From: Vigna angularis
Lineage: Eukaryota > Streptophyta > Magnoliopsida > Fabales > Fabaceae
Direction: 5' to 3'
Length of the DNA stretch: 64,000 nucleotides
NCBI RefSeq assembly: GCF_016808095.1
Contig: NC_068975.1
Coordinates: forward strand, 7,690,001 to 7,754,000
Below are positions 1 through 11,069 of this stretch, piece by piece (the first letter of the stretch is position 1; the number at the start of each line of letters is the position of its first letter). A program made the position numbers and the translations under genes. The notes under the pieces are model-generated. The model made no database searches. It was given only the letters and a program-made list of their open reading frames with translations, and had not been told where the DNA came from.

Positions 1-84
1 GTTGATGGCAAGAGTGTACATGATTTCCCTAAGATATTTGAAACTGCATTTAAAGCATTATGGACTTGGATACTGTGCTATTGA
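1..84 (+). CDS. possible 3' end of a coding exon running in from the left
   Basis: Frame 1 is open from the first base to a TGA at 82-84, 27 codons including KIFETAFKALWTW, and is followed by AT-rich DNA like a 3' untranslated region. I do not recognise the protein. An open stretch this short is easily chance, so this is only a candidate for the tail of an upstream gene. Confidence 0.18.
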   Translation, partial: VDGKSVHDFPKIFETAFKALWTWILCY

Positions 85-957
85 ACTGATTCTTTTAATA
101 TAAATTTTTCTACTTGGACACTCAAGGACCCTTTTTTGTGATGGATTGTTTGGCCTTGGTCTTTTGAAAGATGAATTATTGTGAGGGATTGATTCCTTGC
201 TTACTCAGATATACTTACTGACAATGTCATTCTGATTCTGGTGCTTTTGATAAATTTTTTTAAGAATCAATGATCATAATTTTGTCACTTTTATAGGTGG
301 TTTTCAAATTAGTTATAGTAGCAAGTGGCTTTAATCTGATAGTACTCGATAGTACTTCATATTGGGGGACTTAAATTAGTTCATGGGAACTTACCTTTAA
401 GCATAAATGACAAGTTTATTTTGAGGCTTCCTTTCTGGACTTTTATCTATTGTCAGATTTGGCTTTTTTTTTTTCTGTTTTCTGTGTTAAGTTGAGAAAT
501 TGTCTTCACTGATATAGATAAATACTTTTAGCTTATTGTGGAGTTGCTGTCTATGTCTTGTGGTGCAAATTTTAGGTGATCTAATGGACAATGGTAGCCT
601 GCTTTATGTAAACAGATTTAAGTGGATGACAGTATGTGATAAGGTTAATAAATTTAGTGGATTTCTTCTCGTTGTGTTCATCTTAACTTGATATATGCTT
701 TGGGATGACATTCATACTATTAACCTATTGTATTTTTGGTAAAAGGTTATCGGAATAAAATCAAGGAATTGATATGGGATTAATCTAATAACTCACTAAC
801 ACAGAATTTACTAAGTACGCAGGGAAAGCACCACCACAAGTAAAGTTTCAATATTAACACAACCTTTTGAATTATTTGAGAAAACTGAGTTAAAAGTTTA
901 TTGAATACACTCTTGTTTTGTTTTCTTGTTTTCATTCCTTGTCTTCTCTTAGTTTTT

Positions 958-999
<42 letters not shown>

Positions 1000-1149
1000 T
1001 TTCTTTTATTTTTAGAAGGGAGTGAGCTTTAGCGTGGGATCATTTGATAACACATTTTGTACACACTTGTTATAGTATAAGGGTATAAGGTAGGGGGTAA
1101 TAATAAGGTTTGGAAAGTATATGAGAAGGAGAAGGAAGATAGGAGGAAA
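85..1149. other. AT-rich intergenic DNA, no gene seen
   Basis: No convincing reading frame or transposon terminus was found. The stretch is T-rich on the plus strand and could be a 3' untranslated or intronic tail of a gene to the left. It carries the TA microsatellite listed separately. Confidence 0.5.
961..995. repeat. (TA)n microsatellite
   Basis: About 17 uninterrupted TA dinucleotides, flanked by T-rich sequence. It is likely to vary in length. Confidence 0.95.
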
Positions 1150-2264
1150 GTCAGATATCGACAAGTGTACAAAATCGTATCAAATAATAATAAATGGTAA
1201 GACCAAATATCGTTTCTCAAGAGACTCACGACACTAGACACTCATGTAATTACTTAACTAATTAAGACTTTGAAGAACAACGTATGGTTTTTTAATGCAA
1301 AAACAAGAAAGTAAATATGAATGCATTTTTGATCAAGTGAAGAAAAACACAAAGGTGAATGAATGATATTGAAATTATGAGATGCGTATGTTGTTGGAGT
1401 TTAGATTTCACCTAGTTTACTCTCATGCATATACAAATTCATCTTCTTCATGCAATTGTTAATGTCACTTTCTAAAGTACTTAAAATCCGATCTCTCGGG
1501 GACGAAAGTCTATCCTCAATTACTAGACCACAATCCCTTGCATCCTTAATAATTAATTATGCATTGCGATTAGAAGCTTAAGACGACCAATCCTCCTATC
1601 CCCATCCCTAGGCAATATTGCTCTTGGGAGAAATTCTCAAGATCGTGGTTTCTAGGTATTTCCTAATAACAAAGAAGACCATAAAATCATGCCATGAACG
1701 ATTAAAACATAACAAACATAGAGCAAAGGAGAAAATCGCTAACAATTGATGAAAGAAGCATATATAATTAAAACCAATTCAAATATATGAGAGTTCACAA
1801 GGTTACATCATCCTCCAATAACAAATTGAATTTAGTTCCCCCTTGTCATGAGAAAACTAGATGAACAATGAAATGAGAATGAAAGATAAACCCTAAAAAC
1901 TGAAGAGAAGAGCTTCCGTATCCACTTCTGCCTCTAGAGAGTTGGAGAAAATCTAAATTTGTGTTAATTCTTTCAAAAGATACTCCCCCTAGGTCGAGCA
2001 ATAGGGTTCAATTGGATCATGGGCCAACATTGACACCGCTTAAAGCCCCTACTAAGGGCGCCTAGGCGAGCTTACCAGAAAACTGGCGCTCAGCCCCCCT
2101 TTCTGATGCTCAGCCTAAGCGGTACCATTCCAAAACTCATTTTTGTTGTTGTTTTGCTTACTTTTATGGCTGATTCAGCTTTATACATTGTTGGAGATTC
2201 TTCCAGGCACATTATTAGCTACAAAATAAAGGGAATTTAGTGATAAAATCATAAAGTATAACTT
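1150..2264 (-). mobile_element. truncated Athila/Calypso-type LTR, minus orientation
   Basis: The left end (about 1154-1260) is the reverse complement of the conserved U5 end seen in the other gypsy LTRs here: an ACTTG..CGAT block, a GATACTTGGTCTTACC-like block and the 'gtgagtc' block. The middle (2035-2110) holds the GC-rich 'gcgcctaggcg / gcgctcagc' repeats typical of this family's U3. About 130 bases of the outer U3 end are missing, and a different LTR abuts at 2265. No internal region is attached, so it is a solo or truncated LTR. Confidence 0.7.
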
Positions 2265-3298
2265 TGATGAGTGCATATTTATGCCCACATTTATGCTTTA
2301 AGATTTAAATTTTTGATGGGATAATTATGTTTAAATGGTTGATTTTAAATGAATTTGTGATGATTGGAATTGTTGGGTTTGGGAAATAAAGAGACATAAA
2401 AAGTGAGTTTTAGCGCATAAATTATTCTTGGATGTTCTAATGTTTATTTGTGCAGGTGAGAATATAAGTTTTATTGGTCCAAATGGCAATTCAAGGCCCA
2501 AAATTAGATTTTATTTGAAAAATAATATACAAATGGGCCAAACTGACAGACTTTACCCTTGCACCACCTAAAATTCCTACATACACTCCTATTTCTGAAA
2601 CAGGCCAACAACCAAGCCTAAACACTAAGCCTTTTCTACTACACCTCCTAAATTTCCCTACCTATACCCCTCCCAAGCCAAACTTCACCAGATCATGCCA
2701 CGTGGCAGTCCACCACTAACATATTGAACCACTCAGATGATGCCACATCACTGATCCTTGCACTCACTAGTGAACCAGTCAGAACACGCCACCTCAGCCC
2801 TAACCCATGAGCATCATCTTCCACCTTCTCCACAGAAACCCTATGCGCCAATGCCGCCAATGTCGTAAGCCGTCGTTCCGCTTCCGCCGTACCATCCTCA
2901 TCGCCAGCCAACTTCTTCTCCCTCCTTTCTCGCCGGAAGGCCACGCTCGTCACCACCATGCTGTGCCGCCACCGTGAAACCACGCCGCCATGAAACCGCG
3001 ATACTCCTCCTCCTTCATCGCGAGTTCTGCTCTACCACCAACCTTCATCGCACCATTAACGACGAGTTCTTCATCCACCATCGCCGGAGCACTGCACTCC
3101 TCCTCCTCTGAAATCATCACCATCACGCCGCTACAGAAGGCCACCCAAGGCCGCCACCACTTCGCGATCCTCGCCGTTGCAATAACCACATGTCCCACCG
3201 CCATCAAACCCAGCATCGTCACCGTCTCCCATGGCAGCTATCATCGCGCCAACCGCGGCGAGGTTGTCACTCACACGCAGCTATCCATCCCGCGCTAG
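2265..3298 (+). mobile_element. 5' part of another LTR (TGATGAGTGC type)
   Basis: It begins TGATGAGTGCATATTTATGC, an LTR-like TG start, runs through AT-rich DNA, then turns GC-rich (2690-3298) with many CGCCGCCA-like trinucleotides. It is cut at 3299 by the next gypsy LTR. Open frames in the GC-rich part exist on both strands but resemble no protein. The lineage was not determined. Confidence 0.45.
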
Positions 3299-4602
3299 TG
3301 ATAACAGTTGAAAAACTGTTATTTTCATGCTTAAATTGGATACTAAAAGCAACCTTTAACACTTAGAAACTAGCTTGAAATCATGCTTTTGGTTATATTA
3401 TTAGAAATAAGAGAGCTGGACAGGTTTATGCTTGATTTTAGTGTTTTATGCAGGTTTTAAGGTGAATTTGGTGAAAGAAGTGAAGAAGGATAGGAATGGA
3501 ATCAGAAAAGACATTAAAAAGTGCAAAAGGAAAAGCCGCAACCACCGCTGAGCGGCAATTTACCGCTGAGCGGCACTTAAAATCCTACGTTGGCTCCGCT
3601 AAGGGGTGCAAAGGCCGCTGAGGGGAGGAAACCAACTCACGCACTTATCGCTGAGCGGTAGTTTACCGTTGAGTGACACTATTTTGGGCTTGGGCCTAAT
3701 TTTTTGTATTATTACGAACAATATATAAGCTTTAGGTGATCCTAGGGTTTGTATCTTTGGCTGGGACGAAGCAAACACTCTCTTTTCCACCCCTTTGAAG
3801 GAAGATCTTGGATGCTCAGGCTCCCTTTTCACCTTTCTAGGGTTTTATCTTCCATTCTTTCATTATTATTCATCTAGTTTCACCATGAATATGGTGAACT
3901 AAACCTTGTATTGTTGTTGGGGAATCAATGTAGTCTTGTGAAACTCTCATATATGGAATTAATGTTTTAACATCTTATATTAAGATACATGCTTTCTTTC
4001 ATCATTAGTTAGGGTTTTCCCTCTTTGCTTAATGCTTGCTTTATTTAACTCATTCATTGCTATGATTATTGATTTTGCCGATATGGGAACGTACGGGGAA
4101 GTCTAGATCCGGGGAATTTCTCCCAATAGCATATTGGTTGCCTTTAAGCTCCTACACTACAGAACTAATTACTAGGAATGCTAGGAATTGTATGAACTCG
4201 TAATTAAGGATAGGCCTTCTTGACAAGGTGATTTAGAGAGTGGCATTAACATTGATGAAAAGATTGACGAATTCCTAAAGTATATGAGAGGGGATAAGAT
4301 GAAATTGATAACCCCAACAACATACTCATCCATATAATTCATTTCGTGTTTGTTTTACTCTTTTTGCCATTGATCAAATTCATGCATACATATTTAATAC
4401 TGTCTTTTGCATTAAAAACCAACAATCAATCGTTCACAAGTCTTAAATAATCAATAAATCAGATAACTAACTAGGCCGTGAGTCCTTTGGGAAAACGATA
4501 CTTGGTCTTACCTAGTTTTATTACTTGATACGATTCGGTCACACTTGCCGATTGTTAAACAAGTTTGTGGCGCCGTTTTCGGTGTTCATAAATTTGTCAT
4601 CA
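3299..4602 (+). mobile_element. 5' LTR of a Calypso/Athila-like gypsy element (1,304 bp)
   Basis: It starts TGATAACAGTTGAAAAACTG and ends TTTGTCATCA, immediately before a tRNA-Asp type primer site. The length equals the 5' LTR at 14628-15931, with which it shares both ends. The central U3 segment (3540-3675) differs: it carries repeats of the near-palindrome CCGCTGAGCGG. A TATATAAGC box lies near 3723. The last 41 bases (4562-4602) contain a second, degenerate primer-site-like GGCGCCGTTTTCGG inside the LTR. The matching 3' LTR was not found. Confidence 0.88.
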
Positions 4603-4608
4603 AGTTTT

Positions 4609-4626
4609 TGGCGCCGTTGTCGGGGA
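4609..4626 (+). promoter_or_regulatory. primer binding site, tRNA-Asp type
   Basis: TGGCGCCGTTGTCGGGGA lies six bases after the LTR end. It matches the complement of the plant tRNA-Asp 3' end except for one base. A tRNA-Asp primer is usual for Athila-type elements. Confidence 0.85.
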
Positions 4627-4940
4627 CTCGTGGTTTAACTAGTTTATTTGTGTGATTATTGATTATCTTTGACTTGAATTTTGAATTTTTAAATTTTATT
4701 TTCTGTTTTTATTTTTTGGTTTTTATTTTATTTTATTTTATTTTATTTGATTTTTCTGTTTTAATTTTATTTTATTTTATTTTATTTTCTGTTTTTATTT
4801 TTCTGTTTTTATTTCTTATTTTCTTATCTTTTCAATGATATCCTTTGATTTTTTTTATCTATCTTCTCTATCTTTTTGTGCTAACAAATATTTTCTAGAG
4901 TTTTGTGTTTAATGTTTGCAGGATGCAATTCGGACAAGAA
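4627..4940 (+). mobile_element. gypsy leader, intron-like T-rich tract and first bases of gag, then broken
   Basis: After the primer site comes a TTTTATTTTATT-rich tract (4690-4830) and a pyrimidine-rich run ending in an AG acceptor-like 'tgtttgcag', like the leader of the complete element at 15956-16410. The following 'atgcaattcggacaag' matches the start of its gag frame. Homology stops at about 4940, where CACTA-related sequence takes over. Confidence 0.65.
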
Positions 4941-4959
4941 TTTAACTATATGGGCACTC

Positions 4960-6090
4960 AATTCTACCAAAGTAATCTCAGTGGGAACCTCACTCAACCA
5001 TGGATCAAAGCCAATGATGCCGTCACGATTTAAGAAGAAATTTGATGGAAATAACGATGAACACAATGAAGGTCCACCGGGTAAGGTCATGTGGTATTTA
5101 CCTATAGTACCTATGTTGAAACGATTTATTTCTATTAAAGAAGATGCGAAGAATCTTATGTGGCACGTTGATGGAAGAAAATGTGATAATCTTCTTTGAT
5201 ACCCAGCTGATTCCCCACACTAGAAGAACATTGATGGCACATTTCCCAAATTTAGTGCAGAGCCCAGAAACTTAAGACTTCACTTGCTACCGATGGTATG
5301 AATCCTTATGGAAACTTAAATAGCAAACATAGTTCATGGCCAGTTATTTTGATGATTTACAATCTATCTCCTATGTTGTTCATGAAGAAAAAATACATGA
5401 TGTTGTCTATGATGATATGGGGTCCTAGACAACCTGAAAATGACCTTGATGTTTATCTAAAACTGTTAATTGACGATTTAAAAATGTTGTGGGAAGAGGG
5501 CGTCGAGGTCTTCGATTCATATTCAAAAGAAAACTTTCGTTTGTGTACAATGTTGTTTTGCACCATAAATGATTTCCCAGCATATGGGAACTTGAGTGGT
5601 TATAGTTTAAAGGTCATTTTGCATGTCCGATTTGTGAAGAAAAAACTAGCTATCATCAATTGAAGCATGGGCAGAAAATTTTGTACACAAGACATCGAAG
5701 ATTCCTTCCTCGAAATCACCTTACCGTAGATTGAAAAAAGCGTTTAATTGAAGTTCTAAGGATGATGTAGTGTGCAAACCACGTAATGGGCAAGAAGTAT
5801 ACGACCAGGTGAGGAACATTGATGTTGTCTTCGAAAACCATAAAAAGAAGACCGATGAGAAAAACATTTGGAAAAAGCGATCAATATTCTTTAATCTTCC
5901 GTATTGGTGTAAACTTGATGTGCGACATTGCATAGACGTGATGCATGTTGCAAAAAATGTATGTGATAGTGTTGTTGGGACTTTACTAAACATTAAAGGA
6001 AAGACAAAAGATGGAGTGAAAGCACGAAAGGACTTGGTTGACATGGGAATCCGTTCTAAGTTATATCCGTAATCCATAGGAAGACGCACC
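4960..6090 (+). pseudogene. CACTA (En/Spm) TNP2-like transposase remnant
   Basis: Conceptual translation in shifting frames shows the Transposase_21 (TNP2) landmarks: VMWYLPIVPMLKRF, 'DGMNPYGNLNSKHSSWPV', a KYMMLSMM block, 'LDVYLKLLIDDLKMLWEEGV' and 'MLFCTINDFPAYGNLSGYS'. The later block with CIDVMHVAKNVCDSVVGTLL follows at about 5920-5990. Frame changes near 5200 and 5660 and a stop near 6070 kill the frame. TNP2 is the catalytic transposase of CACTA elements. No CACTA terminal repeat is visible at the left edge, where gypsy leader joins directly. Confidence 0.85.
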
Positions 6091-6885
6091 TATCTTCCTC
6101 CTGCTTGTCACACTCTTTCAAAAAAAGAAACACAAATTTTTTGTCAATGTTTACATAATATGAAGGTTCCACAAGGTTATTCGTTGAATATTAGTAGCCT
6201 TGTTTCAATGAAAGATTTGAAGTTGGTTGGTTTAAAGTCACTCGAGGAGTAAGGATTACAAAGTGTTAGTGGAAAAGAAGTTAATCAAGCACATTTGTAC
6301 TTTTTAAACAACACAGAGGATGTTATTCCTTACATTTCACAACACATTGATGAAATTAAGTCAGCACATCCACGTATGAATGAAAAGTGGACACTTACTG
6401 AACATAACAAATCCTTTTTAGCTTGGTTTAAGAAAAATATTTACGCGACTCCGAATGTTTCTGAAAATCTATTGAGACTAGCTCGTGGACCTAACATCAA
6501 TCAGTTATTTTGGAATTTGGGAAATTGATTATGTCACTTTTAGAGTTCCAGTTTTCAAGTGTAAATGGGTTGACAGTAATTCTGGTATGGTGTAGAAGAC
6601 CTCAGATTCACTTTGGTGGATCTTAACAAAATGAGTTACACGGATGAACCATTTATTATGGCTAGTCAAGCAAGACAAATATTCTATGTCACTGACCCAA
6701 TGAATCATAAATGGTCAATGGTATTGGAAGGCAAAGCCATACACACAACTAATGATGAAGACTCTCTAGATATACTTGAGACAAGCTCCTTCTCATCAAG
6801 AACCATTGAAAATAAGGTTGATGATGTACTCGATGAAATACATGCAACTCGATGTGATCACAATGAAGGCATATGGGATAAATAG
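6091..6885 (+). pseudogene. C-terminal part of the TNP2-like transposase (DUF4218-like), internally deleted
   Basis: Reading on from the TNP2 core, the frame carries the DUF4218-type segment (YFLNNTEDVIPYISQHIDEI, 'HPRMNEKWTLTEHNKSFLAW'). After 'LARGPNIN' it jumps straight to the VFKCKWVDSN block, so a segment normally present between these is missing. The last piece (6613-6885) ends IHATRCDHNEGIWDK with a stop. Breaks at about 6255, 6526 and 6600 make it non-functional. The second copy at 31763-31945 carries only the last piece. Confidence 0.75.
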
Positions 6886-6970
6886 GTATCTTAACATTGT
6901 TTTAATTACTTGTACAATTTATTTATTTTGTTTGTTCTAACTATAATTTACTAACACTTTGTAAACAGGT

Positions 6971-8280
6971 ATGACGAGCTCTGGATCAGGTCCGACGGGA
7001 GGAGGGGTAGATTTGTGACTTGGATGCCTGATGTCACATCCCGTCGGGTTAATGAGAAACCAGTCACGGTGGAGTTTGATCCCCAAACATTTGTGCCTAT
7101 TGGGGCACATGCAACATCGTTCAGGAGTTACTTGGGCGTGATGGCAAAATATCATGTCCCTATTGTCGCTACCTGTTGGGATGATGTCCCACAGGTTGAC
7201 AAAAATCTACTATGGTAGGATATTTTGTATGTTTAAGATGTTTTACTTCCATCATTGACTTATTTTTGTTGATCATGCTTTAACATTAATTTTGTTTTTA
7301 ACAGGAAAATTGGGATATCCTTAATGATGAGAGGATACGGAAGAAGATTTTATCCTACATTGCAGTCCGATGGAGGGACTTCAAGATGAGAATAACATGT
7401 CAATACGTCTTTGGCTCTAAACAGAACGACACTCCTTGTATAAAATATAAAATAACTGAGGAGGAGTGGGTGTAGTTTAAAGAATCTAGACTTACTCCTG
7501 AGTGGCAGGTATGTTCTTTAATATTTTGCTCTAGTCACACATGATGTTAATTTGTGATTTATGCTTAATGATTTTCATTTTTTCATAGCTGAAAAGGATA
7601 GCCGCCCAGTAGAGGCTGAAGCTTAATGATACACCACACGTACTGTCACGTGGCGGTTATGTGTTATTAGACAAAAAGATAAGAAAACGTCGCGCTGAGG
7701 AGTTAGGTCTTGAGTCACCTGATCTAGCACCTCCAGCAGCCAGACATAAATTGTGGAAGGCTGCACAGACAAAGTCCAATGGCCAGTTTACATCCCAGTC
7801 TGCTCAGGAGATATCCCAGAGAATTGTAAGTGGAAACTTTTAATTGATTACCATAGTTCATAAAAAAATTATGTAACAAACTTTTTAATGTGTCTAACTT
7901 CATTATGATATGCAGGATGACTTGGTTGACCAAAAGAGTCAAGGCACATTTGTGGCACAAGGTAGGGAGGACCTCCTAGTAGCCGCCACAGGTCGGCTAG
8001 ACCGTCTAGGTCGTGTGCGTGCTGTTGGAGGAGCTATTGGATTGAAGGACTACTTTGGCCCTAAACCAAGAAGTACAGAAGCCGTGACACAGGAAATCAT
8101 TAGTAGCATCAGGAAACTGGTGCAAGTCGAATTAGAGGAAAGCATGAGTGAACGCTTAAGAATGCTCGAAGCAAAACTTGCGATGATCACCCAACAACAA
8201 CAACAACAACAACAAGAGCAACAACAAGAACAATAAGAGCAACAACAAGAACAACAAGAGCAACAACAACAGTCACAGTA
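6971..8280 (+). pseudogene. second CACTA gene (Ptta/En/Spm type, Transposase_24-like), 5' part, three introns recognisable
   Basis: The gene starts at ATG 6971, about 85 bases after the TNP2 stop, after an acceptor-like 'tttgtaaacag'. Exons separated by GT..AG introns at about 7227-7304, 7509-7588 and 7826-7915 encode SYLGVMAKYHVPIVATCWDD, 'ESPDLAPPAARHKLWKAAQT', 'NGQFTSQSAQEISQRI' and 'SQGTFVAQGREDLLVAATGR', followed by a Q/E-rich (CAA)n tail from about 8190. A TAG near 7216 and stops near 8236 and 8279 break it. The second product of En/Spm-like elements assists transposition by binding subterminal repeats; that role is inferred from the family. The frame resumes at about 9745 beyond an LTR. 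Confidence 0.8.
8190..8280 (+). repeat. (CAA/GAA) glutamine-rich codon repeat
   Basis: Runs of CAACAACAA and GAGCAACAA encode a polyQ/E tract in the second CACTA gene. The antisense frame through it is an artefact. Confidence 0.85.
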
Positions 8281-8289
8281 GGAGGAAGC

Positions 8290-9736
8290 TGATAATGGTT
8301 GAAAAACTGTTATTTTTATACTTAATTTTGATATTAAAAACACCCTTTCTGACTTAGAAACTAGCTTGAAATCATGCTTTTGTTTTAGTTTTGGAAATAA
8401 GAGAGTTGGATGGGTTTTATTCTTCGTTTTCCTTGTTTTGACAGGAATTAAGATGAATTGGATGAAAGAAGTTGAAGTAGCAAGGAGTTGGAACCTAGAA
8501 AAGACAGAAACAGTATCAGACCGAACGATAGGATTTGGGAGAATCCAAACCGAATGGGTACTGAGACTGACCGAACGATCAGATAGAGGAGAAGATAGAG
8601 ACCAAAGGACTCATAATAGAGACCGAACGGTGTGAAGGTGGTGGAACTAGGCCGAACGGTGTGAACAAGAAAGAAAACTGCCGAACGGTCAACAGTGTAA
8701 GACCGATCGGTCAAAAGTGAAACCGAACGGTCTTGCGTCATTTGAGTGTCGCAGCTACATCTCAACGCCGTTTTGGGGCACTGAGCGCCAACGACATGGG
8801 CTTGGACCTGTTTTGTGTTATTTTTATGTTCTATTTAAGGACTTGCATGTCCTAGGGATTGTATCTTTTGATGGCTTGAGCACAGAAACACATTTTTAAC
8901 CCCTTGGGGGTAGATTTGGGGATGCTGGAGTCTCCTCTTCTCTTTCTAGGGTTTTTCTATCTCTTCCATTCTTTCATTCCTTTGTTCATTTAGTTTCTCC
9001 ATGATAATGGAGAGCTAAACCTTATTTGTTGTTGGGAAAGATGTAACCTCTTAAACTCTCATGTATTGAATTGATTCTTGATTATATATGGTTTACTTCA
9101 TTAATTGTTAGGGTTTTTCCTCTACACTATATGCATGCTTTATTTAACTCATTCAATTGCATGATCATTGATTTTGTCGATATGGACACATACGGGGACA
9201 TCTAGATCTGGGGAAATTCTCCCAAAAGCAATATTGCCTAGACATAGGGATATGAGGGTTGGTTTCCTTTAAGCTTCTGTGCGAATGTAATGCATTATTA
9301 ATTGCTAGGGAGACAAGACATTGTAAACTAGTAATTAGGATTAGGCTTTCTTCATCGAGACATCGGGTTTAAGGTAAATTAGAAAGTGGCATTAACATTA
9401 ATGAAGAAGATTAATTCATATATGCATGAGAGTAAATTAGGTGAAATCTAAACCCAACAAAAATATCATCAACTTCATCCATTCATTCTTGTGTTTAGCC
9501 TCAATTGATCAAATTGCATTCATATTTATTTTATTGCATTTGGATCCAAAAACCCCAAAAAATTTTGTTTAGAGTCTTAATTAGTTGAGTAATCACATAA
9601 TTGTTTAGTGTCGTGAGTCTCTTGGAAAACGATACTTGGTATTACCATTTATTATTACTTGATACGATTCGGTACACTTGCCGAGGTCTTAACAAGTTTT
9701 TGACTCCATTTTCGAGGATTAAAAATTTTTTTATCA
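8290..9736 (+). mobile_element. gypsy LTR inserted in the CACTA second gene
   Basis: It starts TGATAATGGTTGAAAAACTG and ends TTTTTTATCA, followed by 'agtttttggtgcc', the first bases of a primer-site region. CACTA coding sequence then resumes. The LTR (1,447 bp) has its own central U3 module: repeats of ACCGAACGGT and one perfect 12-bp palindrome GACCGATCGGTC at about 8702. The primer-site stub shows that part of the internal region was once attached, so this is a truncated element rather than a clean solo LTR. No matching 5-bp target duplication was found. Confidence 0.8.
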
Positions 9737-9744
9737 AGTTTTTG

Positions 9745-10085
9745 GTGCCCCTATAGATGATCCTACTGCACTTTGTGTGAGCACCAAAGGCTCATGCTCT
9801 ACTGCAGATCGTACTGATTACAATATTCAATATGAGTTTTTGGTTGATGAGGATTCTCCGCGCGTAGTGGTCGTGGGACGACAGATTGTAGGAGGCCAGA
9901 CCATTCATGGTTCTCCTTTATTGCCCACTCACGCACGGGTATAGATTGATGATCCAAGAGATCCCTAGGCTCAAGTGTCAGTGCCTACATCTGAAATCAA
10001 ATTCGTGGGGGAGGCCTTAGGCACATTTATACCTTGGCCTAAGGCTATGATCATCCCATATTTTGGCCCACCAACGATATTATAT
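9745..10085 (+). pseudogene. second CACTA gene, continuation beyond the LTR
   Basis: Translation gives DDPTALCVSTKGSCSTADRT, 'YEFLVDEDSPRVVVVGRQIV' and 'FVGEALGTFIPWPKAMIIPY', the C-terminal (TNP1-like) part of the same CACTA protein family as 6971-8280. One TAG near 9942 and another near 9969 interrupt it. Its alignment just after the LTR shows that the LTR split one coding region. Confidence 0.7.
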
Positions 10086-10190
10086 TCTTCTTTTTATTAT
10101 CTTAAATCTTCAAGTTATAATTAAACGATTCCTAACTTTTGTAAATGTGAGTTGCAAGTCTACCATCCTAAGAAACAACCAATTGCTCAA
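10086..10190. other. short AT-rich stretch, unassigned
   Basis: No coding or terminal signal. It probably belongs to the tail of the CACTA element. Confidence 0.4.
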
Positions 10191-10668
10191 TGATGGGGGT
10201 CGCACCCCATACAAATTTGATGTGCATTAAAAATGCAGTATAGTGCTAGGAAGTGACTCCTAGGTCATCTCTCAAGGACCAAATGTGGTTCGAGGCTTAG
10301 GCCAAACACGTAGGGAGGGGGGTTTGAAAGTGTTTTTCAAGGAGAATTACACTAAATTTATACCAAACATAATTAAAAACGCTGAAAGAGGTGTAGAAAA
10401 CATGAATATCGAACGATCCTACAACATATCGAACAGTTTTAACAGATGACTGAATGGTCTCTAAAGAAAGTGTGAAGGAAATACAGGAGAAGCAGTAAAT
10501 CGAACAGTAAAAGTAAAACTGAAGCACAAGTAAAATTTGAACATTACAAGCAGAAACCGAACGACCCTAAGAGTTAGACCGAACGATAATTGAAATCAAA
10601 AGAGGAACAAAGAAAGGCTGAGCGGTCTCTAACAGTGAAGTTAATAAAGAAGAAATTTGAATTATGTG
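10191..10668 (-). mobile_element. LTR-end-like fragment, minus orientation, lineage unclear
   Basis: On the minus strand the sequence ends in ..GGGGTGCGACCCCCATCA, a CA-type LTR end containing a strong GGGGTCG..CGACCCC dyad. Upstream (10420-10630) lie several CCGAACGRYC motifs like the U3 repeats of the LTR at 8290. It does not match the right-hand LTR of the neighbouring minus-strand element, so it is not that element's 3' LTR. Confidence 0.4.
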
Positions 10669-11069
10669 GCAACCCTTCTATGTCCCAAAATGTACTTCCA
10701 AAATTTTCCCTACAATCAATAATGAAAATAATGAGCTCAGATAATTCAAATTAATTAAAATAAGAATTTCTGGTCAAATTAAGCACAATTAGCAAAAATG
10801 GGGAAATAATGGACATTCAAGCACAATTTCCTAATTAAATCTAGCACATCCCTAGTCTTGGGTTCTCAGATTGAACTTAGAATTTTCCAGTTTCTTTTCC
10901 CTAGCCCTCACAACAACACTCAAATCAAACAATTAATCTTTCTTCACCCCTCAAACATTCAGTTATTACAGACTAAGCACATTTGAATCAAACAAACACA
11001 AAGAAAATAGAAATAAAATTCAAAATCCAAACTAAAGAATAGTAAATAAAATAAGAGTTTGTAGAACAT
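10669..11069 (-). mobile_element. 3' noncoding part of the minus-strand gag-protease element
   Basis: AT-rich sequence between the LTR-like fragment and the conserved post-pol motif. No frame is supported. It corresponds in position to the long 3' noncoding region of the complete element at 18875-21024 but is far shorter. Confidence 0.45.

Noticed and set aside
2990..3298. 102-codon open frame on the plus strand, with overlapping minus frames
   Set aside because: It lies in a GC-rich LTR segment with CGCCGCCA-like trinucleotide bias. Both strands are open and the composition is low complexity; no protein family is recognisable.
8050..8343. Minus-strand cysteine-rich frame
   Set aside because: It is the antisense of CAA/GAA codon repeats in the CACTA second gene; poly-cysteine results from reading TGTTGTTG.
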